64,000 nt of DNA, from positions 40,357 through 104,356 of the forward strand of contig NZ_JAGGOZ010000014.1 in the NCBI RefSeq assembly GCF_018614075.1, read 5' to 3'. Of the stretch, positions 48,366 through 55,870 are shown piece after piece; position 1 is the stretch's first letter, and each line of letters starts with the position of its first letter. Below the pieces are notes generated by a model. The model was not told the origin of the DNA. It did not search any database and saw nothing but the letters and a program-made list of their open reading frames with translations. The DNA comes from Streptomyces sp. ISL-94 (GTDB lineage Bacteria; Actinomycetota; Actinomycetes; Streptomycetales; Streptomycetaceae). A program made the position numbers and the translations under genes.

Positions 48366-48402
48366 AACGCCCAGACGAGAGAAGGGCTCTCACCTGGGCG
48401 TT
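48366..48402 (-). terminator. Terminator of tRNA-Trp
   Basis: On the minus strand, 24 bases after the tRNA 3' end: outer stem AACGCCCAG / CTGGGCGTT, a symmetric AC/AC internal loop, inner stem GAGAG / CTCTC, then GCTGTTTTCTC. The T-run is read only on the minus strand, which fits the tRNA. Confidence 0.85.
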
Positions 48403-48425
48403 CTCCGCAAACGTGCTGTTCAAAA

Positions 48426-48502
48426 TGGCAGGGGTGGCAGGATTCGAACCTACGACATCTGGTTTTGGAGACCAGCGCTCTGACCAGCTGAGCTACACCC
48501 CT
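48426..48502 (-). tRNA. tRNA-Trp (anticodon CCA), probable attB/attR
   Basis: Cloverleaf read from the minus strand: acceptor AGGGGTG / CACCCCT, D-stem GCTC / GAGC, anticodon stem CTGGT / ACCAG with loop CTCCAAA (anticodon CCA), T-stem GTAGG / CCTGC with loop TTCGAAT, discriminator G and an encoded 3' CCA. Its 3' end points left, towards the prophage, so the integrase probably used the 3' half of this gene and the element restores it. The matching repeat at the left end is outside the window. Confidence 0.95.
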
Positions 48503-48892
48503 TCGGTGGGACCAACCATGGCATGGGGCGGGCCGAAGATCCACTGATTTCGTGGATCAAGTGGGTGGAAATTTGGAGCGGGTGTGAGCGCCGCAGGCCC
48601 GGGGCCAGTCGACGAGAGCGCCATTTCTGCTGGTCAGCGCAGTGTCCAGCAGGTTTTGTGCGCAGCGACCGATCCAGCCGCCGTCCACTCCGCGAGACAG
48701 CAGCAACCGTGCGGTGGACAGTTGACCGCCGTGCAGGAACTCCAGGAGGCAGTGTCTGGACAGTGCCGGCGCCCGTCGGTGGCGATCCGCCGGGACCGCG
48801 GGCGGCTCGGGTGGCGGGGGTGGCGGGGCTGGCGCGACCCGGGGCCGGGGAGGATCGTGGGCAGGGTGATCCGTGGATCGGGCGGTTCCGAC
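48503..48892. other. Chromosomal non-coding stretch
   Basis: No supported gene. GATCCAC / GTGGATC (48538-48544, 48552-48558) forms a 7-bp hairpin upstream of the tRNA 5' end. The rest is GC-rich leader towards the DUF4352-like gene, whose start could be earlier than annotated because the frame stays open to 48584. Confidence 0.4.
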
Positions 48893-49486
48893 ATGCCCTG
48901 CCGCCTCCGCCGGGTACGCCACGCAGCGGAGGCGCCCCGCGGTCATGACCCGCGGCTCCCCCGGCCGCCGCTGGGCCGGCAGCCGCGCCGGCGTCCGGAG
49001 CGCCGCCGGGCAGCCCTCGCCGCTCTCGTACTCCTCATCCCCGCCCTGCTGGGCGCGGCCCCCGCCGGGTCCGGCGAGACCGTCTCCCTCTCCGGCACCG
49101 AGCCCGGCCAGCGGCTCGACGTGACCCTGGTGCGCGTGGTCGACCCGGCCCTTCCGGCCGACCCCGCGGGCCCGGCGCCCGACGCCTCGACCCGGCTGGT
49201 CGCGGTGCGGTTCCGCCTGGAGAACACCGGGACCGCCGTGTACAAGGACTCCCCCGCCCCGGCCGCACACCTGCTGGACACTTCCGGGCAGCGGTTCGCC
49301 GGTCTCAACACCGCCACCACGGCCGGGAACTCCTTCCCCGACACCGTCACGCTCAGCCCCGGCGGCGCCGCCGACGGCCACGTCACCTTCCGGCTTCCCG
49401 AGGGCGCCGTACCGGCAGCCGTCCAGTTCGCCCTGAACGGCGGCCTCGCCGACGACGTCGGCCAGTGGAGCCTCCCACAGCACTAG
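48893..49486 (+). CDS. Secreted or membrane-anchored DUF4352-like protein
   Basis: About 197 residues from ATG 48893; the start is uncertain. Basic N-terminus, one hydrophobic segment AALAALVLLIPALLGAA, then an Ig-like beta domain: QRLDVTLVRVVDPALPA, RLVAVRFRLENTGTAVYKDS, DTVTLSPGGAADGHVTFRLP and VQFALNGGLADDVGQW. This is the telokin-like/DUF4352 fold found in exported proteins. Function unknown. Its TAG stop lies inside the target duplication of the MITE that follows. Confidence 0.72.
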   Translation: MPCRLRRVRHAAEAPRGHDPRLPRPPLGRQPRRRPERRRAALAALVLLIPALLGAAPAGSGETVSLSGTEPGQRLDVTLVRVVDPALPADPAGPAPDASTRLVAVRFRLENTGTAVYKDSPAPAAHLLDTSGQRFAGLNTATTAGNSFPDTVTLSPGGAADGHVTFRLPEGAVPAAVQFALNGGLADDVGQWSLPQH

Positions 49487-49487
49487 G

Positions 49488-49650
49488 CCCGTACTTCGCA
49501 GGTCACCCGTTAGGAACGCCTCAACTCAAGATCGTTGGCCGATCTCGGCCGCGTTGGCCCAGCCGTGACAGACCGCACGGCGTCAACTATCCGATGGCGA
49601 CCGATCGCGACCGGTTGATCTTCACGATCGGGTGACCTGCGAAGTCCGGG
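49488..49650. mobile_element. 163-bp MITE with 22-bp inverted ends and 6-bp target duplication
   Basis: Left end CCCGTACTTCGCAGGTCACC and right end (inverse) CCCGGACTTCGCAGGTCACC agree over 22 bases with one mismatch (49488-49509, 49629-49650). Both sides are flanked by ACTAGG (49482-49487, 49651-49656). The interior is non-coding. These are the marks of a non-autonomous DNA transposon moved by an IS transposase elsewhere. The insertion landed exactly at the stop codon of the upstream gene without changing its product. Confidence 0.88.
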
Positions 49651-49713
49651 ACTAGGTCACGCCAGGCCGCCGGCCCCCACTCCCTGCGGTCGGCATTTTC
49701 GGCGGCCGCCCCC

Positions 49714-49742
49714 TTGACCGCTCTGGTCCAGACCAATAGTTT
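49714..49742 (+). promoter_or_regulatory. Chitinase promoter with DasR-type operator
   Basis: -35 TTGACC (49714-49719), 17-base spacer, -10 TAGTTT (49737-49742). The spacer contains TGGTC-CA-GACCA (49724-49735), close to the DasR dre core TGGTCTAGACCA and to known Streptomyces chitinase promoter repeats. DasR repression relieved by aminosugar phosphates is expected. Confidence 0.75.
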
Positions 49743-49798
49743 CCGGCATGCACCGCGCACGCGCTCACGCCTCACTCCCGCATCCGCAAAGGAAGCCC

Positions 49799-51130
49799 AT
49801 GCGCCGCAGCATGCTCGGCAGGCTGGCCGTCGCCGCCTGCTCCCTCTCCCTGCTGACCGCTTTCGCGCCCGCCGCCGGCGCGCACGGCGACGCGGGGGGC
49901 GGCCACGACCGCTCGTACAAGAAGGTCGGCTACTTCACCCAATGGGGCGTCTACGGAAGGGACTTCCAGGTCCAGGACCTGGAGGCGAACGGCGACGCCG
50001 GCAAGCTCACCCACATCAACTACGCCTTCGGCAATGTCAGTCCCGAAGGCAAGTGCTTCACCGGCAACGTGCCGGGCGAGGCCGACGCCTGGGCCGACTA
50101 CGTCCGCCCGCTGGACGCCGAGAACTCCGTCGACGGGGTCGCCGACACCTGGGCGCAGCCGCTCGCCGGCAACTTCAACCAGCTGCGCGAGCTCAAGGCC
50201 AAACACCCCGGCCTCAAGGTGCTGATCTCGCTGGGCGGCTGGAGCTGGTCCACGCACTTCTCGGACGCCGCCCTCACCCCCGCCTCCCGCAAGGCCTTCG
50301 TCGAGTCCTGCATCGACCTCTACATCAAGGGCAATCTGCCGCAGGACGGCACCCGCGGCGGCGCGGGCGCGGCCGCGGGCCTCTTCGACGGGATCGACCT
50401 CGACTGGGAGTGGCCCGGTTCGGCCGGTGACACCGAAACGAAGTTCCGGCCGGAGGACAAGCGCAACTTCGCCGAGCTCGTCAAGGAGTTCCGCACGCAG
50501 CTCGACGCGTACGCGCGCACCCGGCAGCCGAAGGCGAAGTACGATCTGACGGCCTTCGTCCCGACCGCCCCCGCCAAGATCGACGCGGGCTTCGACGTCC
50601 GCCGGATCATGCGCGACCTCGACTTCGTGAACCTCCAGGGCTACGACTTCCACGTGTCGGGCGAGGCCACCACCGCCCAGCAGTCGGCGCTCTACGCCCG
50701 CGGCGACTTCAGCGTCGACGGCACGGTGGACGCCTGGAAGCGGCGCGGCGCACCCGCGCACAAGCTGGTGGTGGGCATGCCGTTCTACGGGCAGGGCTGG
50801 ACGGGCGTCAGCGGCGGCGGGGACGGCATGGGGCAGCCCGCCACGGGCCCGGCGCCCGCCACCTGGGCCGCCGGGTACGAGGACTACAAGGCGCTGAAGA
50901 AGCTGGCCGACTCCGGGGCGTACCAGGTCCACCGCGACCGGCGGGGCGGGCACGCGTGGCTGTTCGACGGCGCCACCCTGTGGACGTACGACGATCCGCA
51001 GGTACTGCGCGCCAAGACCGTCTACATCCGCGAACAGGGCTTGGGCGGCGCGATGTTCTGGTCGCTGGACGCGGACACCGCCGACGGCGAACTGATGACG
51101 GCCGTCGACCGGGGCCTGCGCGGCCGCTGA
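49799..51130 (+). CDS. Secreted GH18 chitinase
   Basis: 443 residues; ATG after AAAGGAAG at 49788-49795. A signal peptide spans about 1-30 (LGRLAVAACSLSLLTAFAPA AGA). GH18 barrel: KVGYFTQWGVYGRDF, VLISLGGWSWSTHFSDAA, and the active-site motif DGIDLDWEW (about 197-205, catalytic Glu). FVNLQGYDFHVSG and GAMFWSLDADT follow. No chitin-binding or fibronectin module is attached, unlike many Streptomyces chitinases. It hydrolyses chitin outside the cell; the dre-type promoter ties it to aminosugar control. Confidence 0.94.
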   Translation: MRRSMLGRLAVAACSLSLLTAFAPAAGAHGDAGGGHDRSYKKVGYFTQWGVYGRDFQVQDLEANGDAGKLTHINYAFGNVSPEGKCFTGNVPGEADAWADYVRPLDAENSVDGVADTWAQPLAGNFNQLRELKAKHPGLKVLISLGGWSWSTHFSDAALTPASRKAFVESCIDLYIKGNLPQDGTRGGAGAAAGLFDGIDLDWEWPGSAGDTETKFRPEDKRNFAELVKEFRTQLDAYARTRQPKAKYDLTAFVPTAPAKIDAGFDVRRIMRDLDFVNLQGYDFHVSGEATTAQQSALYARGDFSVDGTVDAWKRRGAPAHKLVVGMPFYGQGWTGVSGGGDGMGQPATGPAPATWAAGYEDYKALKKLADSGAYQVHRDRRGGHAWLFDGATLWTYDDPQVLRAKTVYIREQGLGGAMFWSLDADTADGELMTAVDRGLRGR

Positions 51131-51252
51131 CCGGCCGCCCAAGGCCCGGCCCAGCCCCGGGCTCAGCCCCAACCCCCCGCCCCCCGACCGGCGCCGCCGG
51201 GCCGCGGACAACGATCCGGCCCGGCGGCGTCCCACCACATACGCTCACGCGC

Positions 51253-52440
51253 ATGAGGAACTCGACGGTACGGGCGGTCAACCGCCTCACGAAGCGCTGG
51301 GCCGCCGCGCAGCCCCCCGCGGGAGGCACGGACACGGCGTTCACCGCGGCCGGGGTCTGGCCGCTGCTCGCCCTGCTCGCGGACGGATCCGGCGGCCCGG
51401 CCCGCGCCGAACTGGCGGAGGCGCTAGGGATACTCGCCGACGCCGCGGCCGGAGCCGCACGGGAACTGCTGGCCGCGCTGGCCGACGTACGAGGTCTTCA
51501 GACGGCGACCGGGCTCTGGGCCAAGGCCGGCCTCCCCCTGGAGGAGGACTGGTCGGCGAAGCTCCCGGCGGGCGCCCGGGGCACGCTCACGGGCGAGGAG
51601 GACACCGACCGCAAGGCGCTGGACGCGTGGGCGTCGGACCGGACGGGCGGCCTGATCGAGCGCATGCCGGTTGCCCTCCGCGAGGACACGCGGCTCGTCC
51701 TCGCGTCGGCGCTCGCGCTCCGGCTGACGTGGGCGGAGCCCTTCCGGGAGATGGCCGGTCCGGCGCCCGAGGGCCCGTGGGCGGGGCGGATTCTGCGGTG
51801 GCTCATACGCACCACCGCCTCGCTGGACGGCGTGCGGGTGGCCCGGGGCCCGGCCGGACCCGTCACAGCCGTGGAGGTGACCGGCACCGGGGACGTGGAC
51901 GTGCATCTGCTCCTCGGCGAACCGGAGGCGCTGCCCGCCGGCGTGCTGGACACGGGTATCGCGGCCGTAACCGGAGCCGTCCCGTCCGTCAGCGGCAGCG
52001 CACTCCCCGAAGGGAATCCGGGTCCAGGGCTGGCGGTCAGCACCGTGGAAGCGCACTCACCCCGACCGCTGCTGCTCCTCACCACCGTGCCCTTCTCCCT
52101 GCTCGCCGAGCACGACCTGCTCGACCACGCCCCGCTGTTCGGGCTGGAGACCGCCTCGGACGCGGACTTCGGGCACTTCCCCGGTATCAGTTCCGAGCCG
52201 CTGGCGATCGGTTCGGCCCGGCAGTCGGCGATGGCCCGCTTCCACGCGGCGGGCTTTGAAGCCGCAGCCGTCACCGCCATCGCGCCGCGGGCCGCCGGCG
52301 CGGCGCCGCGTGAGCGCTGCCGGGCCCGCCGGGCCGAGGTGCACTTCCACCGGCCCTTCGGCTTCGTGGCCGTCCACCGGACCTCCCGGCTGGTGCTGGC
52401 CGCGGGGTGGGTCAACGAGCCGGGTACGGTCTCGGAATGA
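51253..52440 (+). CDS. Serpin-family protein
   Basis: 395 residues. The serpin C-terminus is recognisable: EVHFHRPFGFVAVHRTSRLV then LAAGWVNEPGTV. The preceding FEAAAVTAIAPRAAGAAPRE is the hinge and reactive-centre loop with small hinge residues. The N-terminal half is helical with the usual FTAAGVWPLLALLADGSGG. No signal peptide, so it is probably intracellular. Some sheet positions are weakly kept, so inhibitory activity is uncertain. It overlaps the aldo/keto reductase start by ATGA. Confidence 0.85.
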   Translation: MRNSTVRAVNRLTKRWAAAQPPAGGTDTAFTAAGVWPLLALLADGSGGPARAELAEALGILADAAAGAARELLAALADVRGLQTATGLWAKAGLPLEEDWSAKLPAGARGTLTGEEDTDRKALDAWASDRTGGLIERMPVALREDTRLVLASALALRLTWAEPFREMAGPAPEGPWAGRILRWLIRTTASLDGVRVARGPAGPVTAVEVTGTGDVDVHLLLGEPEALPAGVLDTGIAAVTGAVPSVSGSALPEGNPGPGLAVSTVEAHSPRPLLLLTTVPFSLLAEHDLLDHAPLFGLETASDADFGHFPGISSEPLAIGSARQSAMARFHAAGFEAAAVTAIAPRAAGAAPRERCRARRAEVHFHRPFGFVAVHRTSRLVLAAGWVNEPGTVSE

Positions 52441-53339
52441 CTGCAGAAACGATCACCGCGGCCGCGGCCGGCACCTGGACGCTCGGCGACCCGACCGTCA
52501 ACCGGATGGGTTTCGGCGCGATGCGCCTGCCGCAGAGCAGCGGGGCGGCGTTCGCCGCCGACGCGGCCGCGAGCGATCGCGGCCGGGCGATCGGCGTGCT
52601 GCGCCGGGCCGTCGAGCTCGGCGTGAACCACATCGACACCGCCTCCTTCTACTTCTCCCCGCTGCGCTCCGCCAACGAGCTGATCAACAGTGCGCTCGCG
52701 CCGTACGCCGACGATCTGGTGATCACCACCAAGGTCGGGCCGGGCCGCGATCCGTCCGGTGCCTTCTACTGGGCCGAGCCGGGGCAGCTGCGCGGGCAGG
52801 TCGAGGAGAATCTGCGCCAGCTGGGCCGGGACCACCTCGACGTGGTCAACCTGCGCCTTCCGTCCCCGGCGGCCGGCACCTCGCTCGCCGAGCACTTCGG
52901 GGCGCTCGCCGAGCTCCGCACGGCCGGGCTCATCCGGCACCTCGGAATCTCCAACGTCGCCGCCCACCACCTCGCCGAGGCGCAGGCCATCGCGCCGGTC
53001 GTGTGCGTGCAGAACCCGTACGGGATCGGCTCGCCGGCCGAGGAGCACGCCTTCGTCGACGCGTGCGGGGAGCAGGGCGTCGCCTTCGTGCCCTTCTTCG
53101 CCATCGCCGGCGCGGGCAAGGAGGCGGGGGCTGCCGGGGACGACGGCGAACGCGTGCGCGCCCTCGCCGAGATCCACGGGGTGTCCGTCGCCCAGCTGCG
53201 CCTCGCCTGGACGCTGAACCGCGGTCCGCACGTCCTGGCGATCCCCGGCACGGGGAACCCGGACCACCTCGCCGAGAACATCGCCGCGGGGGCCCTGCGC
53301 CTGAACTCCGAGGAGATCGCGCTGCTCAACTCCCTTTAG
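52437..53339 (+). CDS. Aldo/keto reductase
   Basis: 300 residues. MGFGAMRLPQSSG, VNHIDTASFYF (Asp, Tyr), DLVITTKVGPGRD (Lys), HLDVVNLRLPSP, IRHLGISNVAAHHLAEAQAI and VLAIPGTGNPDHLAENI are the successive AKR blocks. A TIM-barrel NADPH-dependent oxidoreductase; substrate unknown. Translationally coupled to the serpin. Its 3' end overlaps the convergent kinase gene by 14 bases. Confidence 0.92.
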   Translation: MTAETITAAAAGTWTLGDPTVNRMGFGAMRLPQSSGAAFAADAAASDRGRAIGVLRRAVELGVNHIDTASFYFSPLRSANELINSALAPYADDLVITTKVGPGRDPSGAFYWAEPGQLRGQVEENLRQLGRDHLDVVNLRLPSPAAGTSLAEHFGALAELRTAGLIRHLGISNVAAHHLAEAQAIAPVVCVQNPYGIGSPAEEHAFVDACGEQGVAFVPFFAIAGAGKEAGAAGDDGERVRALAEIHGVSVAQLRLAWTLNRGPHVLAIPGTGNPDHLAENIAAGALRLNSEEIALLNSL

Positions 53340-54303
53340 CCCACCGGCGGCGGTGCGCGGCGGCCAGGGCCGCCGTCTCCGCGAAGGCGGGGACGCGGCC
53401 GGTGCCGCCGCGGCCGGAGACGGAGAGGGAGGCGGCCGCCATGCCGAGGGCCACGGCGTCCGCCAGGCTGTCGCCCAGGGCGAGCCGGGCGGTGGCCGTG
53501 CCGATGAAGCAGTCGCCCGCCCCGGTCGCGTCGACGGGGGCGGGGTTGGCGGGCACGGGGTGGTACGCCGCCCGCGTCCCGTCGTCGAGCAGCAGCCGGC
53601 CGGCGCCCGCGGTGACCGCGACCGTACGGGCGCCGAGCGCGCGGTAGCGGGCGGCGGCGGTGGGCGGGTCGTCGGTGTCCACCAGCGCCAGGGCGTCGGC
53701 GGGGCAGGAGGTCTTGAGCAGCCCGGTCAGGGGTGCGATCTCGGCCAGCAGTTCCCGGGCCGCGGCGCGGCCGGTCAGCCCAGGGCGGAAGTTGGGGTCG
53801 TACGAGAGGTGCCCGCCGGCCCCGTGGACGAGGCGGGCGGCGGCCGCCACGGCCTCGCGGCTGCTCGGCGAGAGGGCACCGGTGATGCCGCTGGTGATGA
53901 GCGCGGCGGAGCCCGTCAGCAGCGCGCGCCAGGACTCGACGTGCCGGGGCGCGAGGGTCGAGCCGGCGCTGCGGGTGCGCCAGTAGACGAACTCGCGGTC
54001 TCCGCCGGTGTCGGCGGAGAGCAGGTAGGCGCCGTTGGGGTGCGGGGCGCGGCGCACGTGGGAGACGTCGACGCCCAGTTCGGCGGCGCGCCGCAGCAGC
54101 GGGACGCTGAGGTCGTCGTCGCCGACGACGGCGAGCAGGGCGGTGCGGGCTCCGGCGGCCGCGGCGGCCGCCGCCGCGTTCAGGGCGTCCCCGGAGTAGG
54201 AGAGGCGGGCCGGTGTGCCGTCGGCGGCGTCGCGCAGGGCGGCGCCCGCGTGGATCTCGACGAGTACCTCGCCGAGGACGAGGACGTCGTACCCTCCGCT
54301 CAC
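53326..54303 (-). CDS. kdgK: PfkB-family sugar kinase, probable 2-keto-3-deoxygluconate kinase
   Basis: 325 residues from GTG overlapping the aldolase stop by GTGA. YDVLVLGEVLVEI, LSYSGDALNAAAAAAAAGAR, a substrate lid YLLSADTGGDREFVYWR (matching KdgK REF-YWR), and the catalytic PVDATGAGDCFIGTA. Together with the aldolase upstream it would convert 2-keto-3-deoxygluconate to KDPG and then to pyruvate and glyceraldehyde-3-phosphate. Confidence 0.88.
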   Translation of the reverse strand: MSGGYDVLVLGEVLVEIHAGAALRDAADGTPARLSYSGDALNAAAAAAAAGARTALLAVVGDDDLSVPLLRRAAELGVDVSHVRRAPHPNGAYLLSADTGGDREFVYWRTRSAGSTLAPRHVESWRALLTGSAALITSGITGALSPSSREAVAAAARLVHGAGGHLSYDPNFRPGLTGRAAARELLAEIAPLTGLLKTSCPADALALVDTDDPPTAAARYRALGARTVAVTAGAGRLLLDDGTRAAYHPVPANPAPVDATGAGDCFIGTATARLALGDSLADAVALGMAAASLSVSGRGGTGRVPAFAETAALAAAHRRRWAKGS

Positions 54304-54962
54304 CGCGGGTCCCGCGCGCCGGCGCCGGTGCACCGGGCACAGCACGGCCGGGCCAGGCCGGCGAATACCGCGGCCAGTTCGGCGGGGTCGGCCGGGAGAC
54401 CGCTGCCGATGCCGACGGCGGCCGCTCCGGCGGCGAGCCAGGCGTGGACCTCCCCGAGGCGGATGCCGCCGGTGGGGATGAGGAGGGCATCGGGCAGGAC
54501 GGCCTTGAGGGAGCGGAGGAACCGGGGTCCGGCGACGTGGGCCGGGAACACCTTGGCAGCGCCCGCCGAGCGGACGGCGGCCGCGATCTCGCCGGGGGTG
54601 AAACCGCCCTCGACGAAGACGGCTTCGCGGCGCTCGGCGGCTTCGCGGACTTCGGGGGCCGGGTACGGGGAGATCAGGAACCCGGCGCCAGCGTCGAGGG
54701 CGGTCTCGGCCTGGGCGGTGGTGGTCACCGTCCCGACGCCGATGAGGGCGGGGCGGCCGTGCGCGTCGGTCAGCGGGACGGTACGGGCGAGGGCGTCCGC
54801 CCAGTCCGGGGTGGAGGTGGTCAGCTCGACCGTGCGGCAGCCGGCGGCGAGCAGGGCGGTGGTCCGGCGGACGGCTTCGTCGGCGTCGGCGCTGCGCAGC
54901 ACCGGCAGCAGTCGCTGGGCGGCCATCACGGCGTACGGGTGGCAGGACAAGGGACCCCCCAT
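54300..54962 (-). CDS. eda: KDPG/KHG aldolase
   Basis: 220 residues. RLLPVLRSADADEAVRRTTA, CRTVELTTSTPDWADAL (catalytic Glu), LIGVGTVTTTAQAETALDAG, AAKVFPAHVAGPRFL (Schiff-base Lys) and LLIPTGGIRLGEVHAWLAAG are the Eda blocks. The start is taken at ATG 54962; an internal ATG before AAQRLL is possible. First gene of the sugar-acid operon, reading away from the IclR regulator. Confidence 0.9.
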   Translation of the reverse strand: MGGPLSCHPYAVMAAQRLLPVLRSADADEAVRRTTALLAAGCRTVELTTSTPDWADALARTVPLTDAHGRPALIGVGTVTTTAQAETALDAGAGFLISPYPAPEVREAAERREAVFVEGGFTPGEIAAAVRSAGAAKVFPAHVAGPRFLRSLKAVLPDALLIPTGGIRLGEVHAWLAAGAAAVGIGSGLPADPAELAAVFAGLARPCCARCTGAGARDPR

Positions 54963-54963
54963 T

Positions 54964-54980
54964 GTTCCACGTAGCGGAAC
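54964..54980. promoter_or_regulatory. IclR-type operator at the aldolase start
   Basis: GTTCC-ACGTAGC-GGAAC, an inverted repeat directly against the aldolase ATG. IclR/KdgR-type regulators bind palindromes of this GGAAC/GTTCC form, so the divergent IclR protein is the likely ligand-controlled repressor. Confidence 0.62.
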
Positions 54981-55001
54981 GCAGTAGCGTGTAATGGACC
55001 A

Positions 55002-55016
55002 GGTGGTCTAGACCCT
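55002..55016. promoter_or_regulatory. DasR dre-like site upstream of IclR gene
   Basis: Contains the perfect palindrome GGTCTAGACC (55005-55014) preceded by T, matching 11 of the 12 dre core bases TGGTCTAGACCA. It lies between the divergent promoters of the sugar-acid operon and its regulator. Confidence 0.5.
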
Positions 55017-55035
55017 ACACAGTCGGGGAGTTCCC

Positions 55036-55830
55036 GTGTCAACGGACGGAACGCAGCGGGAAGCGGCCGGAGGTTCACGCGGCGGCCGGACCTCCGCCGC
55101 CGGATCCGCGCTGGAGAAGTCCCTGCGCATCCTGGAGGCGGTGGCGGCGCCGGGCGGCCCGTACCGGCTCGCCGAGGTGACGGTGGCCGCGGCCGTGCCC
55201 AAGTCCAGCACCTTCCGGATCCTCGCCTCGCTGATCGAGCAGGGCTTCGTACGCCAGGAGGGCGACAGCCGGTACGGGGTGGGGCCCCGGCTGCGCGGGC
55301 TGTCGGCCCTGGTGAGCGGTGGGGAGCCGGCGAGCATCGAGCGCATCCTCGGCGAGCTGCGGGAGACGACCGGCCAGACGGTCCATCTCGCCCTGCACAG
55401 CGGGGAGACCATCACCTACATCCGGAAGCTGGAGAGCGACCAGCCCTTCCGGACGGCTTCCCGGGTCGGCATGCAGATGCCGCTGCACTCGACGGCGATC
55501 GGCAAGAGCATCCTGGCGCACCTTCCGGCCGAGGAGGTGCGGGATCTGATCGCCGCCGCCGGACTGCCGCCGCGGACGCCCCGGACCCTCACGACCGCAG
55601 CGGCGCTGCGCGCGCAGCTGGCGGAGATCCACGAGCGGGGCTTCGCCGTGGACGACGAGGAGAACGAGGCCGCCATCCGCTGCATCGGCGCCGCGGTCCT
55701 CGGCGCGGACGGCCGCCCGATCGGCGGGGTCAGCGTCACCACCGTCACCTTCCTGGTCTCCCGCGAGGCGATCGAGGCGTACGCGCCGGCCCTCCGCGCG
55801 GCCACGGAGGCCCTGGCCCCACTGCTGTGA
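55036..55830 (+). CDS. IclR-family regulator
   Basis: 264 residues from GTG. The winged HTH is at about 24-90 (ALEKSLRILEAVAAPGGPYR, VPKSSTFRILASLIEQGFVR). The effector domain is about 105-264 (LHSGETITYIRKLESDQPFR, MPLHSTAIGKSILAHLPAEE, GFAVDDEENEAAIRCIGAAV). Divergent from kdgK-eda and therefore probably their KdgR-like repressor responding to a keto-deoxy sugar acid. Confidence 0.9.
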   Translation: MSTDGTQREAAGGSRGGRTSAAGSALEKSLRILEAVAAPGGPYRLAEVTVAAAVPKSSTFRILASLIEQGFVRQEGDSRYGVGPRLRGLSALVSGGEPASIERILGELRETTGQTVHLALHSGETITYIRKLESDQPFRTASRVGMQMPLHSTAIGKSILAHLPAEEVRDLIAAAGLPPRTPRTLTTAAALRAQLAEIHERGFAVDDEENEAAIRCIGAAVLGADGRPIGGVSVTTVTFLVSREAIEAYAPALRAATEALAPLL

Positions 55831-55870
55831 ACCCCGGACCCCCGCCTCCGCCCCCGCCTCCGTCCCGCGA

